NCBI GenBank assembly: GCA_018223365.1
Contig: JAGTTP010000001.1
Coordinates: 62,001 to 126,000, forward strand
Source: Clostridiaceae bacterium Marseille-Q4145
Lineage (GTDB): Bacteria; Bacillota; Clostridia; Lachnospirales; Lachnospiraceae
Direction of reading: 5' to 3'
DNA: 64,000 nt
Notes under the pieces: generated by a model
The model's database searches: none
What the model was told of the DNA's origin: nothing
What the model saw: only the letters and a program-made list of their open reading frames with translations
Position numbers and translations under genes: made by a program
In this document: positions 38,373 through 47,635 of the stretch, piece by piece
Numbering within the stretch: the first letter of the stretch is position 1
Layout: the number at the start of each line of letters is the position of its first letter

Positions 38373-39719
38373 TTATTTCTTCAGCTTCGGATCCAGTGCA
38401 TCGCGAAGTCCATCACCAAACAAGTTGAACGCCAGAATCATTACACTTAAGATCACGGACGGAATGATCAGACGATAAGTATAAGTATACATACCACTTA
38501 ATGCATCCGTTGCCATGGAACCAAGACTTGGCAGCGGTGCGGATACACCAACGCCCAGATAGGAAAGGAAGGACTCCAGGAAGATTGCTGACGGAATCTG
38601 CAGGCATGTCGTAACAACAATCTGTCCGATACAGTTCGGCAGCAGATGCTGACGGATAATTCTTCCACCGGAAGCACCCAGTGCACGGGCTGCGGTTACA
38701 TACTCCTGCTGTTTCAACTGCAGTACCTGGCCACGGATAATACGGCTCATGGTTACCCAGTACAGCATACCAAATGCAATAAACATGGAAATCAGATTCG
38801 GTCCCATAGTGTTGACAAACTCTTTCATAGGACCGCTTCCTGTATTTACAAAATTCGTCAGGATTGGTTTCAGTGCTGTCGCAATCAACAGAACAACCAG
38901 CATTTCCGGTACAGAATAAATTAACTCTACAATACGCTGCATGACTGCATCCACTTTACCTCCACAGTAACCGGAGATGGAACCGTAGAGGGCACCGATA
39001 AAAAGTACCAGCAGCGCCGCACAAATACCAACTGCCATGGATACACGCGCTCCATACATCACACGGACCAGAATGTCACGGCCATACATGTCGGTACCGA
39101 ACACATGGGGAAATACTTTTTCCCCTGCTGCTTTTCTCTGCAATTCTTCGTTGGAATAGCCAAACAGTTTTTTCTTAATGCCAAGTTCCTTGCGGACAGT
39201 AGCCGGATCGGTATCCTCGTGCTCACTCTGTCCCTGAGAAGCTACCTTTGCTTTTGCACGGATCATGGCAATGTCTACACTGGAAAGAGTCTCGCCTTTG
39301 GCTTCTGCCTCTGCCTTCGCATTCTCAATCAGCGTATCTACGTCCATAACTTCAGACTCGGATCTGGCTGCAATCTCTTCATCCAGACGGGTCTGATCTT
39401 CCAGGGCATAATGGTACGGGTACAGATTTTCTGCTCCCGTACTAAACTGATCATAACCATAGGGAACCAGGAATGGTCCCACGAATGCAAACAGGAACAG
39501 GAAAATAATAACTCCCAACGCAATCATAGCTACGGTATTTTTCTTCAGACGTCTCCAGGCATCCTTCCAGTAGGAAACACTCTGACGATCCTGAATGAAA
39601 TCATCTCTTTCCTGCTGACTTGCCGGTTCGAAATCTTCCGGAGTCAGCTCCGTAAGAAGGGATTCAATATCCGGCTGAAGGCTGACGGGACATCGCTTTA
39701 TCTTATTGTCTTCTGCCAT
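38373..39719 (-). CDS. oppC: Oligopeptide ABC permease OppC with a large extracytoplasmic insertion
   Basis: A 448-residue permease, about 140 residues longer than ordinary OppC. After the first membrane segment and PYGYDQ, a stretch of roughly 130 mostly charged, helical residues (about 95-215) is inserted before FPHVFGTDMYGRDILVRV, where the normal fold resumes. The EAA-type loop and remaining membrane segments are intact (AARALGASGGRIIRQHLLPN). The insertion would sit outside the cell, near the OppA docking site. Confidence 0.93.
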   Translation of the reverse strand: MAEDNKIKRCPVSLQPDIESLLTELTPEDFEPASQQERDDFIQDRQSVSYWKDAWRRLKKNTVAMIALGVIIFLFLFAFVGPFLVPYGYDQFSTGAENLYPYHYALEDQTRLDEEIAARSESEVMDVDTLIENAKAEAEAKGETLSSVDIAMIRAKAKVASQGQSEHEDTDPATVRKELGIKKKLFGYSNEELQRKAAGEKVFPHVFGTDMYGRDILVRVMYGARVSMAVGICAALLVLFIGALYGSISGYCGGKVDAVMQRIVELIYSVPEMLVVLLIATALKPILTNFVNTGSGPMKEFVNTMGPNLISMFIAFGMLYWVTMSRIIRGQVLQLKQQEYVTAARALGASGGRIIRQHLLPNCIGQIVVTTCLQIPSAIFLESFLSYLGVGVSAPLPSLGSMATDALSGMYTYTYRLIIPSVILSVMILAFNLFGDGLRDALDPKLKK

Positions 39720-39721
39720 AG

Positions 39722-40669
39722 TTACTCTCCTCCCTTGCCAAGGCTGATACGCGGGTCAGCCACTTTATAAAGAATATCCACTACTACATTCATCAGAATA
39801 ATAAATGTTGCAAGGAAAATCGTGGTACCCATGATAACCGGGTAGTCACGGTTCTGGATGGACTGTACGAAATAACGTCCCAGTCCCGGAATGGAGAATA
39901 CACTCTCCACTACAAAACCACCGCACAGAGTAAATGCAACCTGCGGTCCCAGATAGGTAATTACCGGAATCAGGGCATTTCTGAGGGCATGTTTGAAAAT
40001 AATCTTGCTGTTTTTCAGACCCTTTGCTCTCGCTGTCTTAATATACTCCTGATTCAGAGAATCCAACATGGCAGATCTGGTCTGACGTGCCGTATAACAC
40101 ATCGGGTAAAATCCCAAGGAGAAACACGGAAGTACATAGGTTCTCCATCCTGCCGACGCATCAAAAATGGTCGGGAACAGCTTGAATCCGGAAATACCTC
40201 CTGCCATGGTTACCAGAAGCACAGAAGCAACCACGAAACTCGGCATGGAGATTCCAAGGGTACAGACAACACGGAGAATACTGTCGGTCATTTTTCCCCT
40301 CTTAAATGCTGCCAGGCATCCCAGCGGCACGCCTACCAGTACTGCCCATGCCAGCGCAATGGCACCGATCTTTGCAGACACCGGGAACATCTCAAGAATA
40401 ATACTCAGAACCGGACGATTCTTCTGCATCTTCAGGGAAACGCCGAAATCACCATGTGCAAGGTTGCCAAGGTATTTGAATAACTGAACGTATACCGGCT
40501 GGTCCAGTCCGTATTTGGCATTCAGTGCAGCCAAAGTCGCTTCCGTCGGACTTTTCTCACTTAACCAGGGACTTCCCGGGACTGCGTTCATCAGAAGGAA
40601 GGTCAGACAGGTTACCAGAAAAATGGTAACAATTGCCATTCCAAGTCTTTTCGCAAAATATTTGCCCAT
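39722..40669 (-). CDS. oppB: Oligopeptide ABC permease OppB
   Basis: A 315-residue permease of the OppB class with six hydrophobic segments. Seen: LTFLLMNAVPGSPW, NAKYGLDQPVYVQ, and the EAA loop ARAKGLKNSKIIFKHALRNALIPV. First gene of oppBCDFA, 2 nt from oppC. A GTAGGTGATAAA region supplies a weak ribosome site. Confidence 0.94.
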   Translation of the reverse strand: MGKYFAKRLGMAIVTIFLVTCLTFLLMNAVPGSPWLSEKSPTEATLAALNAKYGLDQPVYVQLFKYLGNLAHGDFGVSLKMQKNRPVLSIILEMFPVSAKIGAIALAWAVLVGVPLGCLAAFKRGKMTDSILRVVCTLGISMPSFVVASVLLVTMAGGISGFKLFPTIFDASAGWRTYVLPCFSLGFYPMCYTARQTRSAMLDSLNQEYIKTARAKGLKNSKIIFKHALRNALIPVITYLGPQVAFTLCGGFVVESVFSIPGLGRYFVQSIQNRDYPVIMGTTIFLATFIILMNVVVDILYKVADPRISLGKGGE

Positions 40670-40704
40670 TTTATCACCTACACAAAAATTTTTTTGGTCG
40701 TTAT

Positions 40705-40747
40705 TTGTTAAAAAACAGCCCTGTATCTGTTGTCAGATAAGGGCTGT
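40705..40747 (-). terminator. Intrinsic terminator in the opp leader (attenuator candidate)
   Basis: ACAGCCC-TTATCTG pairs with CAGATA-C-AGGGCTGT (arms 40734-40747 and 40715-40729) and is followed by TTTTTTAA on the minus strand. It lies between the opp promoter (40773-40801) and oppB (40669), so it would stop most opp transcripts unless read-through is allowed. It may also end read-through from pepT. Confidence 0.82.
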
Positions 40748-40772
40748 CTTCATAAAACGAACCGTCTTTAAT

Positions 40773-40801
40773 ATTATACCATTAAATTATAGAAATTTCA
40801 A
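40773..40801 (-). promoter_or_regulatory. opp operon promoter
   Basis: TTGAAA (40796-40801), 17-bp spacer and TATAAT (40773-40778) with an extended TGG. Expected start near 40766, giving a leader of about 97 nt that includes the terminator hairpin. A six-codon frame (MKTALI) at 40733-40753 ends inside the hairpin but has no clear ribosome site. Confidence 0.78.
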
Positions 40802-40868
40802 TGTTACATTCTGCTAATTTTCGTCATTTTTGCATGGTATGATTTTACATTTCTGTAAATTCTCACAA

Positions 40869-42110
40869 TTATTTGGCAGTTACAAACTGTTCTACAACTC
40901 GAAGCAGCATTTCTGTAATCTTCTCCATGGACTGAACAGGCACATATTCATATCTTCCATGGAAATTGTGTCCGCCTGCACAAAGATTCGGGCAGGGAAG
41001 TCCCATAAAGGAAAGTCTGGCTCCGTCAGTGCCGCCGCGGATCGGACAGATCTTCGGTTCTGCGCCCACCAGCTTCAGTGCTTTGGATGCAATTTCGATG
41101 AGTTCCATGTGAGGCTCCATCTTTTCCTTCATATTATAGTAGGAATCCGTAATCACCGCATCGACAGTTCCTTCTCCGTACTTGCGGTTCAGATAGGCAA
41201 CCGCCTCTTTCATCAATGCTTTTTTCTCTTCGAACTTTGCTCTGTCGTGGTCACGGATAATATATTTCATGACAGTCTCTTCCACATCGCCTTTCATCTC
41301 ATCCAGATGGAAAAATCCTTCATAACCGTCGGTACAGGCCGGATTAGCATAAACCGGAAGCAAGGACTGCAATTCCATACCAATAAGCAGCGAATTCTTC
41401 ATAGCTCCTCTTGCAGAACCAGGATGGATGCTGACACCATGGATGGTAATTTTTGCACCCGCCGCATTGAAGTTCTCATATTCAATCTCTCCCAGCGCTC
41501 CACCGTCTACCGTATAAGCCACATCTGCCCCAAATCCTTCCACATCAAAAAGATCTGCGCCACGGCCTACTTCCTCATCCGGTGTAAACGCGATACAGAT
41601 TTTTCCATGAACCAGTTCTGGATGTTCCAAAATACAGGCTGCCATGGTCATGATCTCTGCCACACCTGCTTTGTCATCTGCTCCCAGAAGCGTTGTTCCA
41701 TCGGTAGTAATCAGGTCCTGTCCTACATAATCAAGGAGTTCCGGATACTGTACCGGATCAAGAGTCTGTCCTGTCTGTTCATTCAGAAGAATTGCTTTTC
41801 CATCATAATTTTTCACTATTTTTGCTTTGATATTTGCACCGGGAGCAGCTGGTGCCGTATCGATATGAGAAATAAAACCCACTGCCGGAATCTTTTTATC
41901 TGTGTTAGCCGGAATATAACCATATACATAACCATGCTCGTCCATCCGAACACCAGATACCCCCATATCTTCCAGTTCCTCTTTTAACATGGCTGCCAGT
42001 TTCAGCTGTTTCTCCGTGCTCGGGATCTGTTCCTGCTCATCTAAGGATTGGGTATCTACGGATACATATCTGAGAAATCGTTCTGTTACACCTGTAATAC
42101 TATTTATCAT
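40869..42110 (-). CDS. pepT: Peptidase T (tripeptide aminopeptidase)
   Basis: A 413-residue M20 zinc peptidase releasing the N-terminal residue from tripeptides in the cytoplasm. Metal and catalytic motifs: [26 protein letters not shown], and HPGSARG; late [12 protein letters not shown]. Just upstream of opp, so imported peptides can be processed by its product. ATG 42110 follows GTAGGAGG. Confidence 0.96.
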   Translation of the reverse strand: MINSITGVTERFLRYVSVDTQSLDEQEQIPSTEKQLKLAAMLKEELEDMGVSGVRMDEHGYVYGYIPANTDKKIPAVGFISHIDTAPAAPGANIKAKIVKNYDGKAILLNEQTGQTLDPVQYPELLDYVGQDLITTDGTTLLGADDKAGVAEIMTMAACILEHPELVHGKICIAFTPDEEVGRGADLFDVEGFGADVAYTVDGGALGEIEYENFNAAGAKITIHGVSIHPGSARGAMKNSLLIGMELQSLLPVYANPACTDGYEGFFHLDEMKGDVEETVMKYIIRDHDRAKFEEKKALMKEAVAYLNRKYGEGTVDAVITDSYYNMKEKMEPHMELIEIASKALKLVGAEPKICPIRGGTDGARLSFMGLPCPNLCAGGHNFHGRYEYVPVQSMEKITEMLLRVVEQFVTAK

Positions 42111-42119
42111 ATCATCCTC

Positions 42120-43028
42120 CTACTCCTCATCCCAGATATCGGTATCCTGGAAGGGATGTTCTTCTTTCTTTTCTTCTTCATAATGAGATGTTTCTGGCTG
42201 TTCCTGTCCGGACGGCTGCTCCGGTTCTTCCTGTCTGTCATAGTTCCAGGAATATGGCTCCGGTTCTTCCTGAGCCTCATAAGAATTGCTGTATCTTGCC
42301 TCGGAAATTTCCCGGTAAAATGCAGCCCTTGCTGCCTCCCGATAGGGATGAACCCATAAATCTCCGATATTCAGCGTCAATACCGCGAGAATATCCCATC
42401 CGATAAAGCTTAATTCCAGACAAAACAGTCGGAATTTATTGCCTCTCATCATTTTCTTGGATTCCGTAATGGCTTCCATCACAGACAGTTCCATATTTTC
42501 CGCCAGAATATACGGCGTCATGGAATACCGGTAACTGGCAATGATTCCCGGAATAACAAATAACAGTGACCACAGAAATACCATCATTCCCTGGAAGAAC
42601 TGCATGCAGAAACCTTCCCAGAGACGGTGAATATGAGAAAAAATGTCTGAAAAATGCGGATCCCGGTCGTCTACTAGATTTAGGTTGAACTGTGCATAGC
42701 CAAGGGTAACGGCACCTCCCACAATCAGATTGACCAGAAGCCAGATCAGCAACACAACACCCATTCCAAGAAGCCATGGCAAAATATTCTGCACAAATTG
42801 GTCACTATTCAGAAAATCCACGATTTTCTGTGCCTGCGCCTGTGCTGCCTCATAATCTGCCGTTGATACATCACTGTTGGTGGAGGAATAGTTCAAACCA
42901 CCTCCTGCGGTAATGGCTGTGGATGCGCCCAGAAGGCTTGCCACAAATCCGGCTCCCACTGCCATGCCCCAACGGCCTCTTAAGCTGTCTCTTGCAATTT
43001 TTCGAAAGTCTTTTGCCAAAATTGTCAT
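42120..43028 (-). CDS. DUF975 membrane protein
   Basis: A 302-residue integral membrane protein of the DUF975 family with about six hydrophobic segments and a charged, Glu/Gln/Pro-rich C-terminal tail (from about 240). Family segments: FVIPGIIASYRYSMTPYILAEN and ESKKMMRGNKFRLFCLELSFIGW. It has a paralogue at 52226-52924. Function unknown. It lies 9 nt before pepT, so the two are co-transcribed. Confidence 0.82.
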   Translation of the reverse strand: MTILAKDFRKIARDSLRGRWGMAVGAGFVASLLGASTAITAGGGLNYSSTNSDVSTADYEAAQAQAQKIVDFLNSDQFVQNILPWLLGMGVVLLIWLLVNLIVGGAVTLGYAQFNLNLVDDRDPHFSDIFSHIHRLWEGFCMQFFQGMMVFLWSLLFVIPGIIASYRYSMTPYILAENMELSVMEAITESKKMMRGNKFRLFCLELSFIGWDILAVLTLNIGDLWVHPYREAARAAFYREISEARYSNSYEAQEEPEPYSWNYDRQEEPEQPSGQEQPETSHYEEEKKEEHPFQDTDIWDEE

Positions 43029-43050
43029 TTGTATTGAATTCCTCTCTTTT

Positions 43051-43515
43051 TTATACGCCGACTGTCTCTATGACAGAACAGCACTTATCTGCCAGACACA
43101 CAATGGCTGCTTCCCTGCTTTCTGGCATATGCCGGAGGGTCAGCGGCCACATGTGGCTTTCGATAATGTGTTTTTCTTTTTCGTTGATTTCGAAAATCTT
43201 TCTGGCATTTCCTGCCGCCCGGAAAGGATGGGAAAATCCGTGCCATCGATGCCAGGTACTTTTCTCATGCCAGTCATATAGATAGAAGTCGTGCAGCAAA
43301 GCTCCCACTAATAATGCTTTCTCATCCGCATGCAAATGAAAGTGTTTGTTCAGCCAGTAGCTTAACCGCACCACATTCATGCTATGCTGATAAGTAGAAG
43401 TATGCCCGTGCTGCACGAATTTCTGCATAGACTGTACTTCTTTTTGTACCTGGTAGGTTTTCAGAATCTCATGTATGCGCTTCCGATCTCTGGAAGTCAG
43501 GTGTATTCCCAGCAT
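43051..43515 (-). CDS. HD domain phosphohydrolase
   Basis: A 154-residue HD-family protein. Candidate metal ligands: His in YQHSMNVVRLSYWL, the HD pair in GALLHDFYLYDWH, a following HGFSHP and ESHMWPL and a late ADK. Conserved in clostridia as a small protein with HRWHGFSHP. Substrate unknown, likely a nucleotide. Confidence 0.82.
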   Translation of the reverse strand: MLGIHLTSRDRKRIHEILKTYQVQKEVQSMQKFVQHGHTSTYQHSMNVVRLSYWLNKHFHLHADEKALLVGALLHDFYLYDWHEKSTWHRWHGFSHPFRAAGNARKIFEINEKEKHIIESHMWPLTLRHMPESREAAIVCLADKCCSVIETVGV

Positions 43516-43585
43516 TTTATGGCACTCCTTTCTTTCACAGAGTGTATTGTATCATTAACCGTAGGGAGATTCAACGGTTGTTCCC

Positions 43586-44065
43586 TTATTTGTGGTAAGG
43601 TTCATGATTGCGGATCCGGAAACTCCGGTAAACCTGTTCCAGCAGAATCACCCTCATGAGCTGATGGGGAAAGGTCATTTTGGAAAAACTAAGCTTATAA
43701 TCCGCCCGTTTCAGCACCGTAGGCGCCAATCCAAGGGAACCTCCAATCAAAAAGACCACATGGCTGATGCCGCACACATTCCACCGTTCCATCTGACCTG
43801 CCAGTTCCTCGGAATCCAGCATCTTTCCATCAATGGCCAGAGCCACCACAAAAGCTCCATCGGGAATCTTCTGTAAAATCCGTTCGCCTTCTTTTTCTTT
43901 GATCTGCAGTTCCAGACCTTCGCTTGCACCATCCGGCGTCTTCTCATCCGGCACTTCAATAAGATCCAGCTTGCAGTAGCGGCTGAGCCGTTTGGCATAT
44001 TCCTCTATCGCTCCGGTAAAATATTTTTCTTTTATTTTTCCAACGGAAATGACTGTAATTTTCAT
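43586..44065 (-). CDS. rlmH: 23S rRNA m3Psi1915 methyltransferase RlmH
   Basis: A 159-residue SPOUT methyltransferase that methylates pseudouridine 1915 in 70S ribosomes. Knot motifs: [11 protein letters not shown] and [20 protein letters not shown], ending RNHEPYHK as in the family. Start ATG 44065 has AGAAGAG upstream; a long dyad lies at its promoter. Confidence 0.97.
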   Translation of the reverse strand: MKITVISVGKIKEKYFTGAIEEYAKRLSRYCKLDLIEVPDEKTPDGASEGLELQIKEKEGERILQKIPDGAFVVALAIDGKMLDSEELAGQMERWNVCGISHVVFLIGGSLGLAPTVLKRADYKLSFSKMTFPHQLMRVILLEQVYRSFRIRNHEPYHK

Positions 44066-44084
44066 AAAAGTCTCTTCTTTCTCA

Positions 44085-44131
44085 GTAACTATTCAGAACA
44101 CATGTGCATAGCTCTGAATAGTTACAGTATA
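44085..44131 (-). repeat. 13-bp inverted repeat at the rlmH promoter
   Basis: GTAACTATTCAGA (44085-44097) and TCTGAATAGTTAC (44113-44125) are perfect inverted copies 15 bp apart. An extended -10 box TGG-TATACT (AGTATA at 44126-44131 on plus) borders it, so transcription should start inside the first arm. It may be an operator, a 5' hairpin, or a copy of a dispersed palindromic repeat; no T tract follows. Confidence 0.7.
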
Positions 44132-44137
44132 CCATAT

Positions 44138-45607
44138 TTATATGATAATGCATACCAGTCCACCGTTGGAATCATTTACAATCTTCTGCATGGTATCCTG
44201 CAGTTTCACCTGGCTCTCCTCTCCGATCTGGTAAAGTTTGCTGCGAATTCCGTCCTCCACCAGTTCTTCGATGGTCTTTCCGAAAATATTGATCTGCCAG
44301 ATTCCTTCTTCCTGCTTTCTGCCATCCTGAATATACTGGATCAGATCCTTCGCCTGCTCCTCGCTTCCAACGATCGGTGCAATTTCTGTCTCGATATTGG
44401 CCCGGATCATGTGCACCGATGGAGACAAGGCCCGAAGTTTTACTCCAAATTTTCCACTCTGATGAATGAGCACCGGGTCTTCCATACGGATTTCATCTTT
44501 CTCCGGCAGTACCATGCCATAACCCTTCTGACGCACCGTGTCCATGGCTTTCATAACTTTTCCGTATTTTTTCTGCATGGTTGACAATTCTTTCAGCTGT
44601 TCCATAAGATCGTATTCGTCCTTTAATTCCATGCCGGTCAGTTGCGTCAGCATCGCATAGTAGCAGCTTTCTTCCATCTCTACAGAATAGCTGGCTCTTC
44701 CTTTATTTAATGCGACCTGATCAAGCTTTATTTTATGAATGCCCGGTCCCGTACAGTCTGTGGAAACGGATCCAATGTCCCGTAGCACCCGGAACTGATC
44801 CATCATGGAACGTACTTTTTCAATTAACTCCTGTTTTACCGGATGGTCCGTCGGAAGCATTTCCACCCAGCGGGGCATATGAAATTCTACTTCCACCAGC
44901 GGGAATTCCAGCAGCACCTGTTCCAGAATCATGGTAATGTCTTCTTTTTTCAACTGCTCACAGTTTACCGGAATTACCGGTACATTATATTTGTGGTACA
45001 GTTCTTTTGCTTGTTTCCGTACAGGATCGCTGTAGGGTTTGGTTGTATTTAAAAGAACCACAAAAGGTTTCCCTATTTTTTTCAGTTCTTCCACCGTTCG
45101 TTCCTCCGGCTGCCTGTAATTTTCTGCCGGAATCTCGCCGAAGCTTCCATCGCAGGTCACCACAATTCCGATGGTGGAATGTTCGTGAATGACCTTATAG
45201 GTCCCAAGCTCTGCCGCTCTGGTAAATGGAATCTCATCCTCATACCAGGGGGTCTTCACCATACGTTCTGTATTATTTTCCAGGTGTCCGGCTGCTCCTT
45301 CCACCATATATCCCACACAGTCAATGAGACGAATTTTCACGGCAATGCCGTCTGCAATCTGGATTTCCACAGCATCTTTTGGCACAAATTTGGGTTCCGT
45401 TGTCATAATGGTTTTGCCTGCTGCCGACTGAGGCAGTTCATCCGTTGCCCGGTCCCGTTCATGAGGATCTTCCATGTGCGGCAGCACCAGCATATCCATA
45501 AAACGCTTGATAAACGTGGATTTTCCGGTTCGGACGGGACCGACCACCCCTATGTAGATTTCGCCGCCCGTTCGTTCTTTGATATCCCTGTATAAATGAT
45601 TTTCCAT
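44138..45607 (-). CDS. spoIVA: Stage IV sporulation protein A (spore coat morphogenetic ATPase)
   Basis: A 489-residue protein that polymerises around the forespore to form the base layer of the spore coat, using ATP. Walker A GPVRTGKST at about 23-31; middle region DCVGYMVEGAAGHLE; C-terminal DLIQYIQDGRKQEEGIWQINIFGKTIEELVEDG. ATG 45607 uses GGGAGGG, which is the 3' arm of the upstream icd terminator. Proves sporulation ancestry of the host. Confidence 0.97.
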   Translation of the reverse strand: MENHLYRDIKERTGGEIYIGVVGPVRTGKSTFIKRFMDMLVLPHMEDPHERDRATDELPQSAAGKTIMTTEPKFVPKDAVEIQIADGIAVKIRLIDCVGYMVEGAAGHLENNTERMVKTPWYEDEIPFTRAAELGTYKVIHEHSTIGIVVTCDGSFGEIPAENYRQPEERTVEELKKIGKPFVVLLNTTKPYSDPVRKQAKELYHKYNVPVIPVNCEQLKKEDITMILEQVLLEFPLVEVEFHMPRWVEMLPTDHPVKQELIEKVRSMMDQFRVLRDIGSVSTDCTGPGIHKIKLDQVALNKGRASYSVEMEESCYYAMLTQLTGMELKDEYDLMEQLKELSTMQKKYGKVMKAMDTVRQKGYGMVLPEKDEIRMEDPVLIHQSGKFGVKLRALSPSVHMIRANIETEIAPIVGSEEQAKDLIQYIQDGRKQEEGIWQINIFGKTIEELVEDGIRSKLYQIGEESQVKLQDTMQKIVNDSNGGLVCIII

Positions 45608-45650
45608 ACAAAAAACCCTCCCACATTTGTACTAAATATATGGGAGGGTT
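45608..45650 (-). terminator. icd terminator whose 3' arm is the spoIVA ribosome site
   Basis: AACCCTCCCA and TGGGAGGGTT (arms 45641-45650 and 45614-45623) form a perfect 10-bp stem with a T tract TTTTTTG on the minus strand. The 3' arm GGGAGGG is 9 nt before the spoIVA ATG, so any transcript containing both arms would hide the ribosome site. Confidence 0.88.
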
Positions 45651-45663
45651 CGTATTTTTATTC
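45635..45663 (-). promoter_or_regulatory. Sigma-E-like promoter of spoIVA inside the terminator
   Basis: A -10-like CATATATT (45635-45642) matches the sigma-E consensus CATACAnT at 6 of 7 defined positions; GAATAAA (45657-45663) is a plausible -35 with a 14-bp gap. Start would fall near 45627, in the hairpin loop, so the mRNA lacks the 5' arm and its ribosome site is free. Confidence 0.5.
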
Positions 45664-45684
45664 ATATGACCGCAAAAGCTCTTT

Positions 45685-46893
45685 TTACAGCGCTGCTTCC
45701 ACTTCTTTTCGGATCTCTTTAATAAAATCAGAAGAATTCAGAACCTGCGGATTCGGAAGGCTGGTAATCAGCGCCAGATCCTTGGTCATTTTTCCGGACT
45801 CAATCACTTTCAGGGAAGCCTGCTCCAGCACGTCTGCAAAATGCATCAGTTCCGGAATTCCGTCCATCTCGCCACGTTTCCGCAAAGCACCGCTCCATGC
45901 GAAGATGGTCGCCATGGGATTGGTGGACGTCTCTTTTCCTTCCAGATGCTGATAATAATGTCTCTGTACGGTTCCGTGAGCTGCCTCAAATTCATAATAT
46001 CCTTTCGGAGATACCAGAACGGAGGTCATCATGGCAAGAGAACCGAATGCCGTTGCCACCAGATCGCTCATGACATCACCATCATAGTTCTTGCAGGCCC
46101 AGATGAAACCGCCCTCGGATTTTACAACTCTGGCCACTGCATCATCGATCAGTGTATAGAAATAGGTAAGTCCGGCTGCCTCAAACTGCGCCTTGTACTC
46201 TTTTTCATAGATTTCCTGGAAAATATCCTTGAAATGATGGTCGTATTTCTTGGAAATGGTATCCTTCGTTGCAAACCATACATCCTGCTTTGTATCAATG
46301 GCATACTGGAAGCAGCTGTGTGCAAAGCTTTCAATGGAAGCATCCAGGTTATGCATCCCCTGTACCACGCCTGGTCCTTTGAACTCATGTACCAGAACGG
46401 AAGTCTGTGTGCCATCCTCCGCTGTATAGACCAGATCCACCTTGCCCGGTCCCGGAATCTGCATCTCAGAAGCTTTATACACATCGCCGTATGCATGTCT
46501 TGCCAGTGTGATCGGTTTCTTCCAGGTCTTTACATAAGGCTCTATTCCCTTGACAATGATAGGAGCACGGAAAACGGTTCCGTCCAGAATCGCACGGATG
46601 GTTCCGTTGGGACTCTTCCACATTTCCTTCAGATCATACTCTTTCACACGCGCTGCATTCGGGGTGATGGTTGCACATTTGACAGCTACACCGTATTTCT
46701 TTGTTGCCTCTGCAGCGTCTATCGTGATCTGATCGTTCGTCTCGTCTCTTTTCTTCAGTCCCAGATCATAGTACTCGGTTTTCAGATCCACAAAAGGAAG
46801 TAATAACTCATCTTTGATCATCTGCCAGAGAATTCTGGTCATCTCGTCTCCGTCCATCTCTACCAGCGGGGTCTTCATCTCAATCTTTGCCAT
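45685..46893 (-). CDS. icd: NADP-dependent isocitrate dehydrogenase, eukaryote-like subfamily
   Basis: Oxidises isocitrate to 2-oxoglutarate, feeding glutamate synthesis. 402 residues of the homodimeric type II class: [11 protein letters not shown] at the start, [25 protein letters not shown], and the adenine-binding [16 protein letters not shown] 46893 matches the family start ([14 protein letters not shown]); an ATG three codons earlier is only 2 nt from AGGAGG. Follows a GntR regulator by about 20 nt. No citrate synthase or aconitase in the window. Confidence 0.95.
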   Translation of the reverse strand: MAKIEMKTPLVEMDGDEMTRILWQMIKDELLLPFVDLKTEYYDLGLKKRDETNDQITIDAAEATKKYGVAVKCATITPNAARVKEYDLKEMWKSPNGTIRAILDGTVFRAPIIVKGIEPYVKTWKKPITLARHAYGDVYKASEMQIPGPGKVDLVYTAEDGTQTSVLVHEFKGPGVVQGMHNLDASIESFAHSCFQYAIDTKQDVWFATKDTISKKYDHHFKDIFQEIYEKEYKAQFEAAGLTYFYTLIDDAVARVVKSEGGFIWACKNYDGDVMSDLVATAFGSLAMMTSVLVSPKGYYEFEAAHGTVQRHYYQHLEGKETSTNPMATIFAWSGALRKRGEMDGIPELMHFADVLEQASLKVIESGKMTKDLALITSLPNPQVLNSSDFIKEIRKEVEAAL

Positions 46894-46920
46894 GGAAATC
46901 ATGTCCTCCTCATTCTGCAG

Positions 46921-47601
46921 TTATAATATTTTCTCCAGTCCGTATGCCTGAATACTTTCAATGGTATGTTTTACATGCTCCTTTGCCAGAGCTTCCGCCT
47001 TATCAGGATCCTTCTCTTTGATTGCTTCAAAAATTGCCCTGTGTTCTTCCGTGGATGTCACGGAACGGCTGCTGGTGGAAATGGTTGCTTTTCTTACCAT
47101 CTTCACATAATCGTGAAAATCTGACAGTATATGATTCAAAATCCGGCTTCCTCCTGCTTCATAGAGCTGCTCATGAAACAGGCTGTCCAGCTCATAAAGC
47201 TTTTCATAGTTCTTTTTACTGGTATGGTATTCCGACAGACACAGCGTTTCTTCCATAGAATCCAACTGTTCTGCCGTAATAGACTGGGTTGCCCATCTGG
47301 CACATAATCCTTCCAGCATGGAACGGATCACATAGATATCCTGTACATCCTTTGCGGTAATCATATTGACATAAGCGCCGCGGTTGGGAATAATCGTCAC
47401 CAACCCTTCTAACTCCAGCTGTCGAAGGGCCTCTCTGACCGGTGTTCTGCTCACGCCAAGTTCTGCTCCGATAGCTGCTTCTTTTAATTCTGTATTCTGC
47501 TCATAACGTCCGCTCAAAATATCTTCCCGAATGCTCTGAAAAACTCTTCCTCTGAGAGAATATTTATCACGTCCGTCTTTTTGACCCTGTGTACTGCTCA
47601 T
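46921..47601 (-). CDS. GntR family regulator, FCD (FadR) subfamily
   Basis: A 226-residue regulator with an N-terminal winged helix (about 18-80; GAELGVSRTPVREALRQLELEGLV) and an all-alpha FCD ligand domain (90-215; metal-type residues in LDSLFHEQLYEAGGS and EEHRAIFEAI). First gene of a unit with icd, so it probably senses a carboxylic acid. The strong AGGAGG lies 15 nt from ATG, with a five-codon overlapping frame (MEQLT) between. Confidence 0.9.
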   Translation of the reverse strand: MSSTQGQKDGRDKYSLRGRVFQSIREDILSGRYEQNTELKEAAIGAELGVSRTPVREALRQLELEGLVTIIPNRGAYVNMITAKDVQDIYVIRSMLEGLCARWATQSITAEQLDSMEETLCLSEYHTSKKNYEKLYELDSLFHEQLYEAGGSRILNHILSDFHDYVKMVRKATISTSSRSVTSTEEHRAIFEAIKEKDPDKAEALAKEHVKHTIESIQAYGLEKIL

Positions 47602-47635
47602 GTTAGTTGTTCCATGTCCTCCTCAGTTTTGCATT

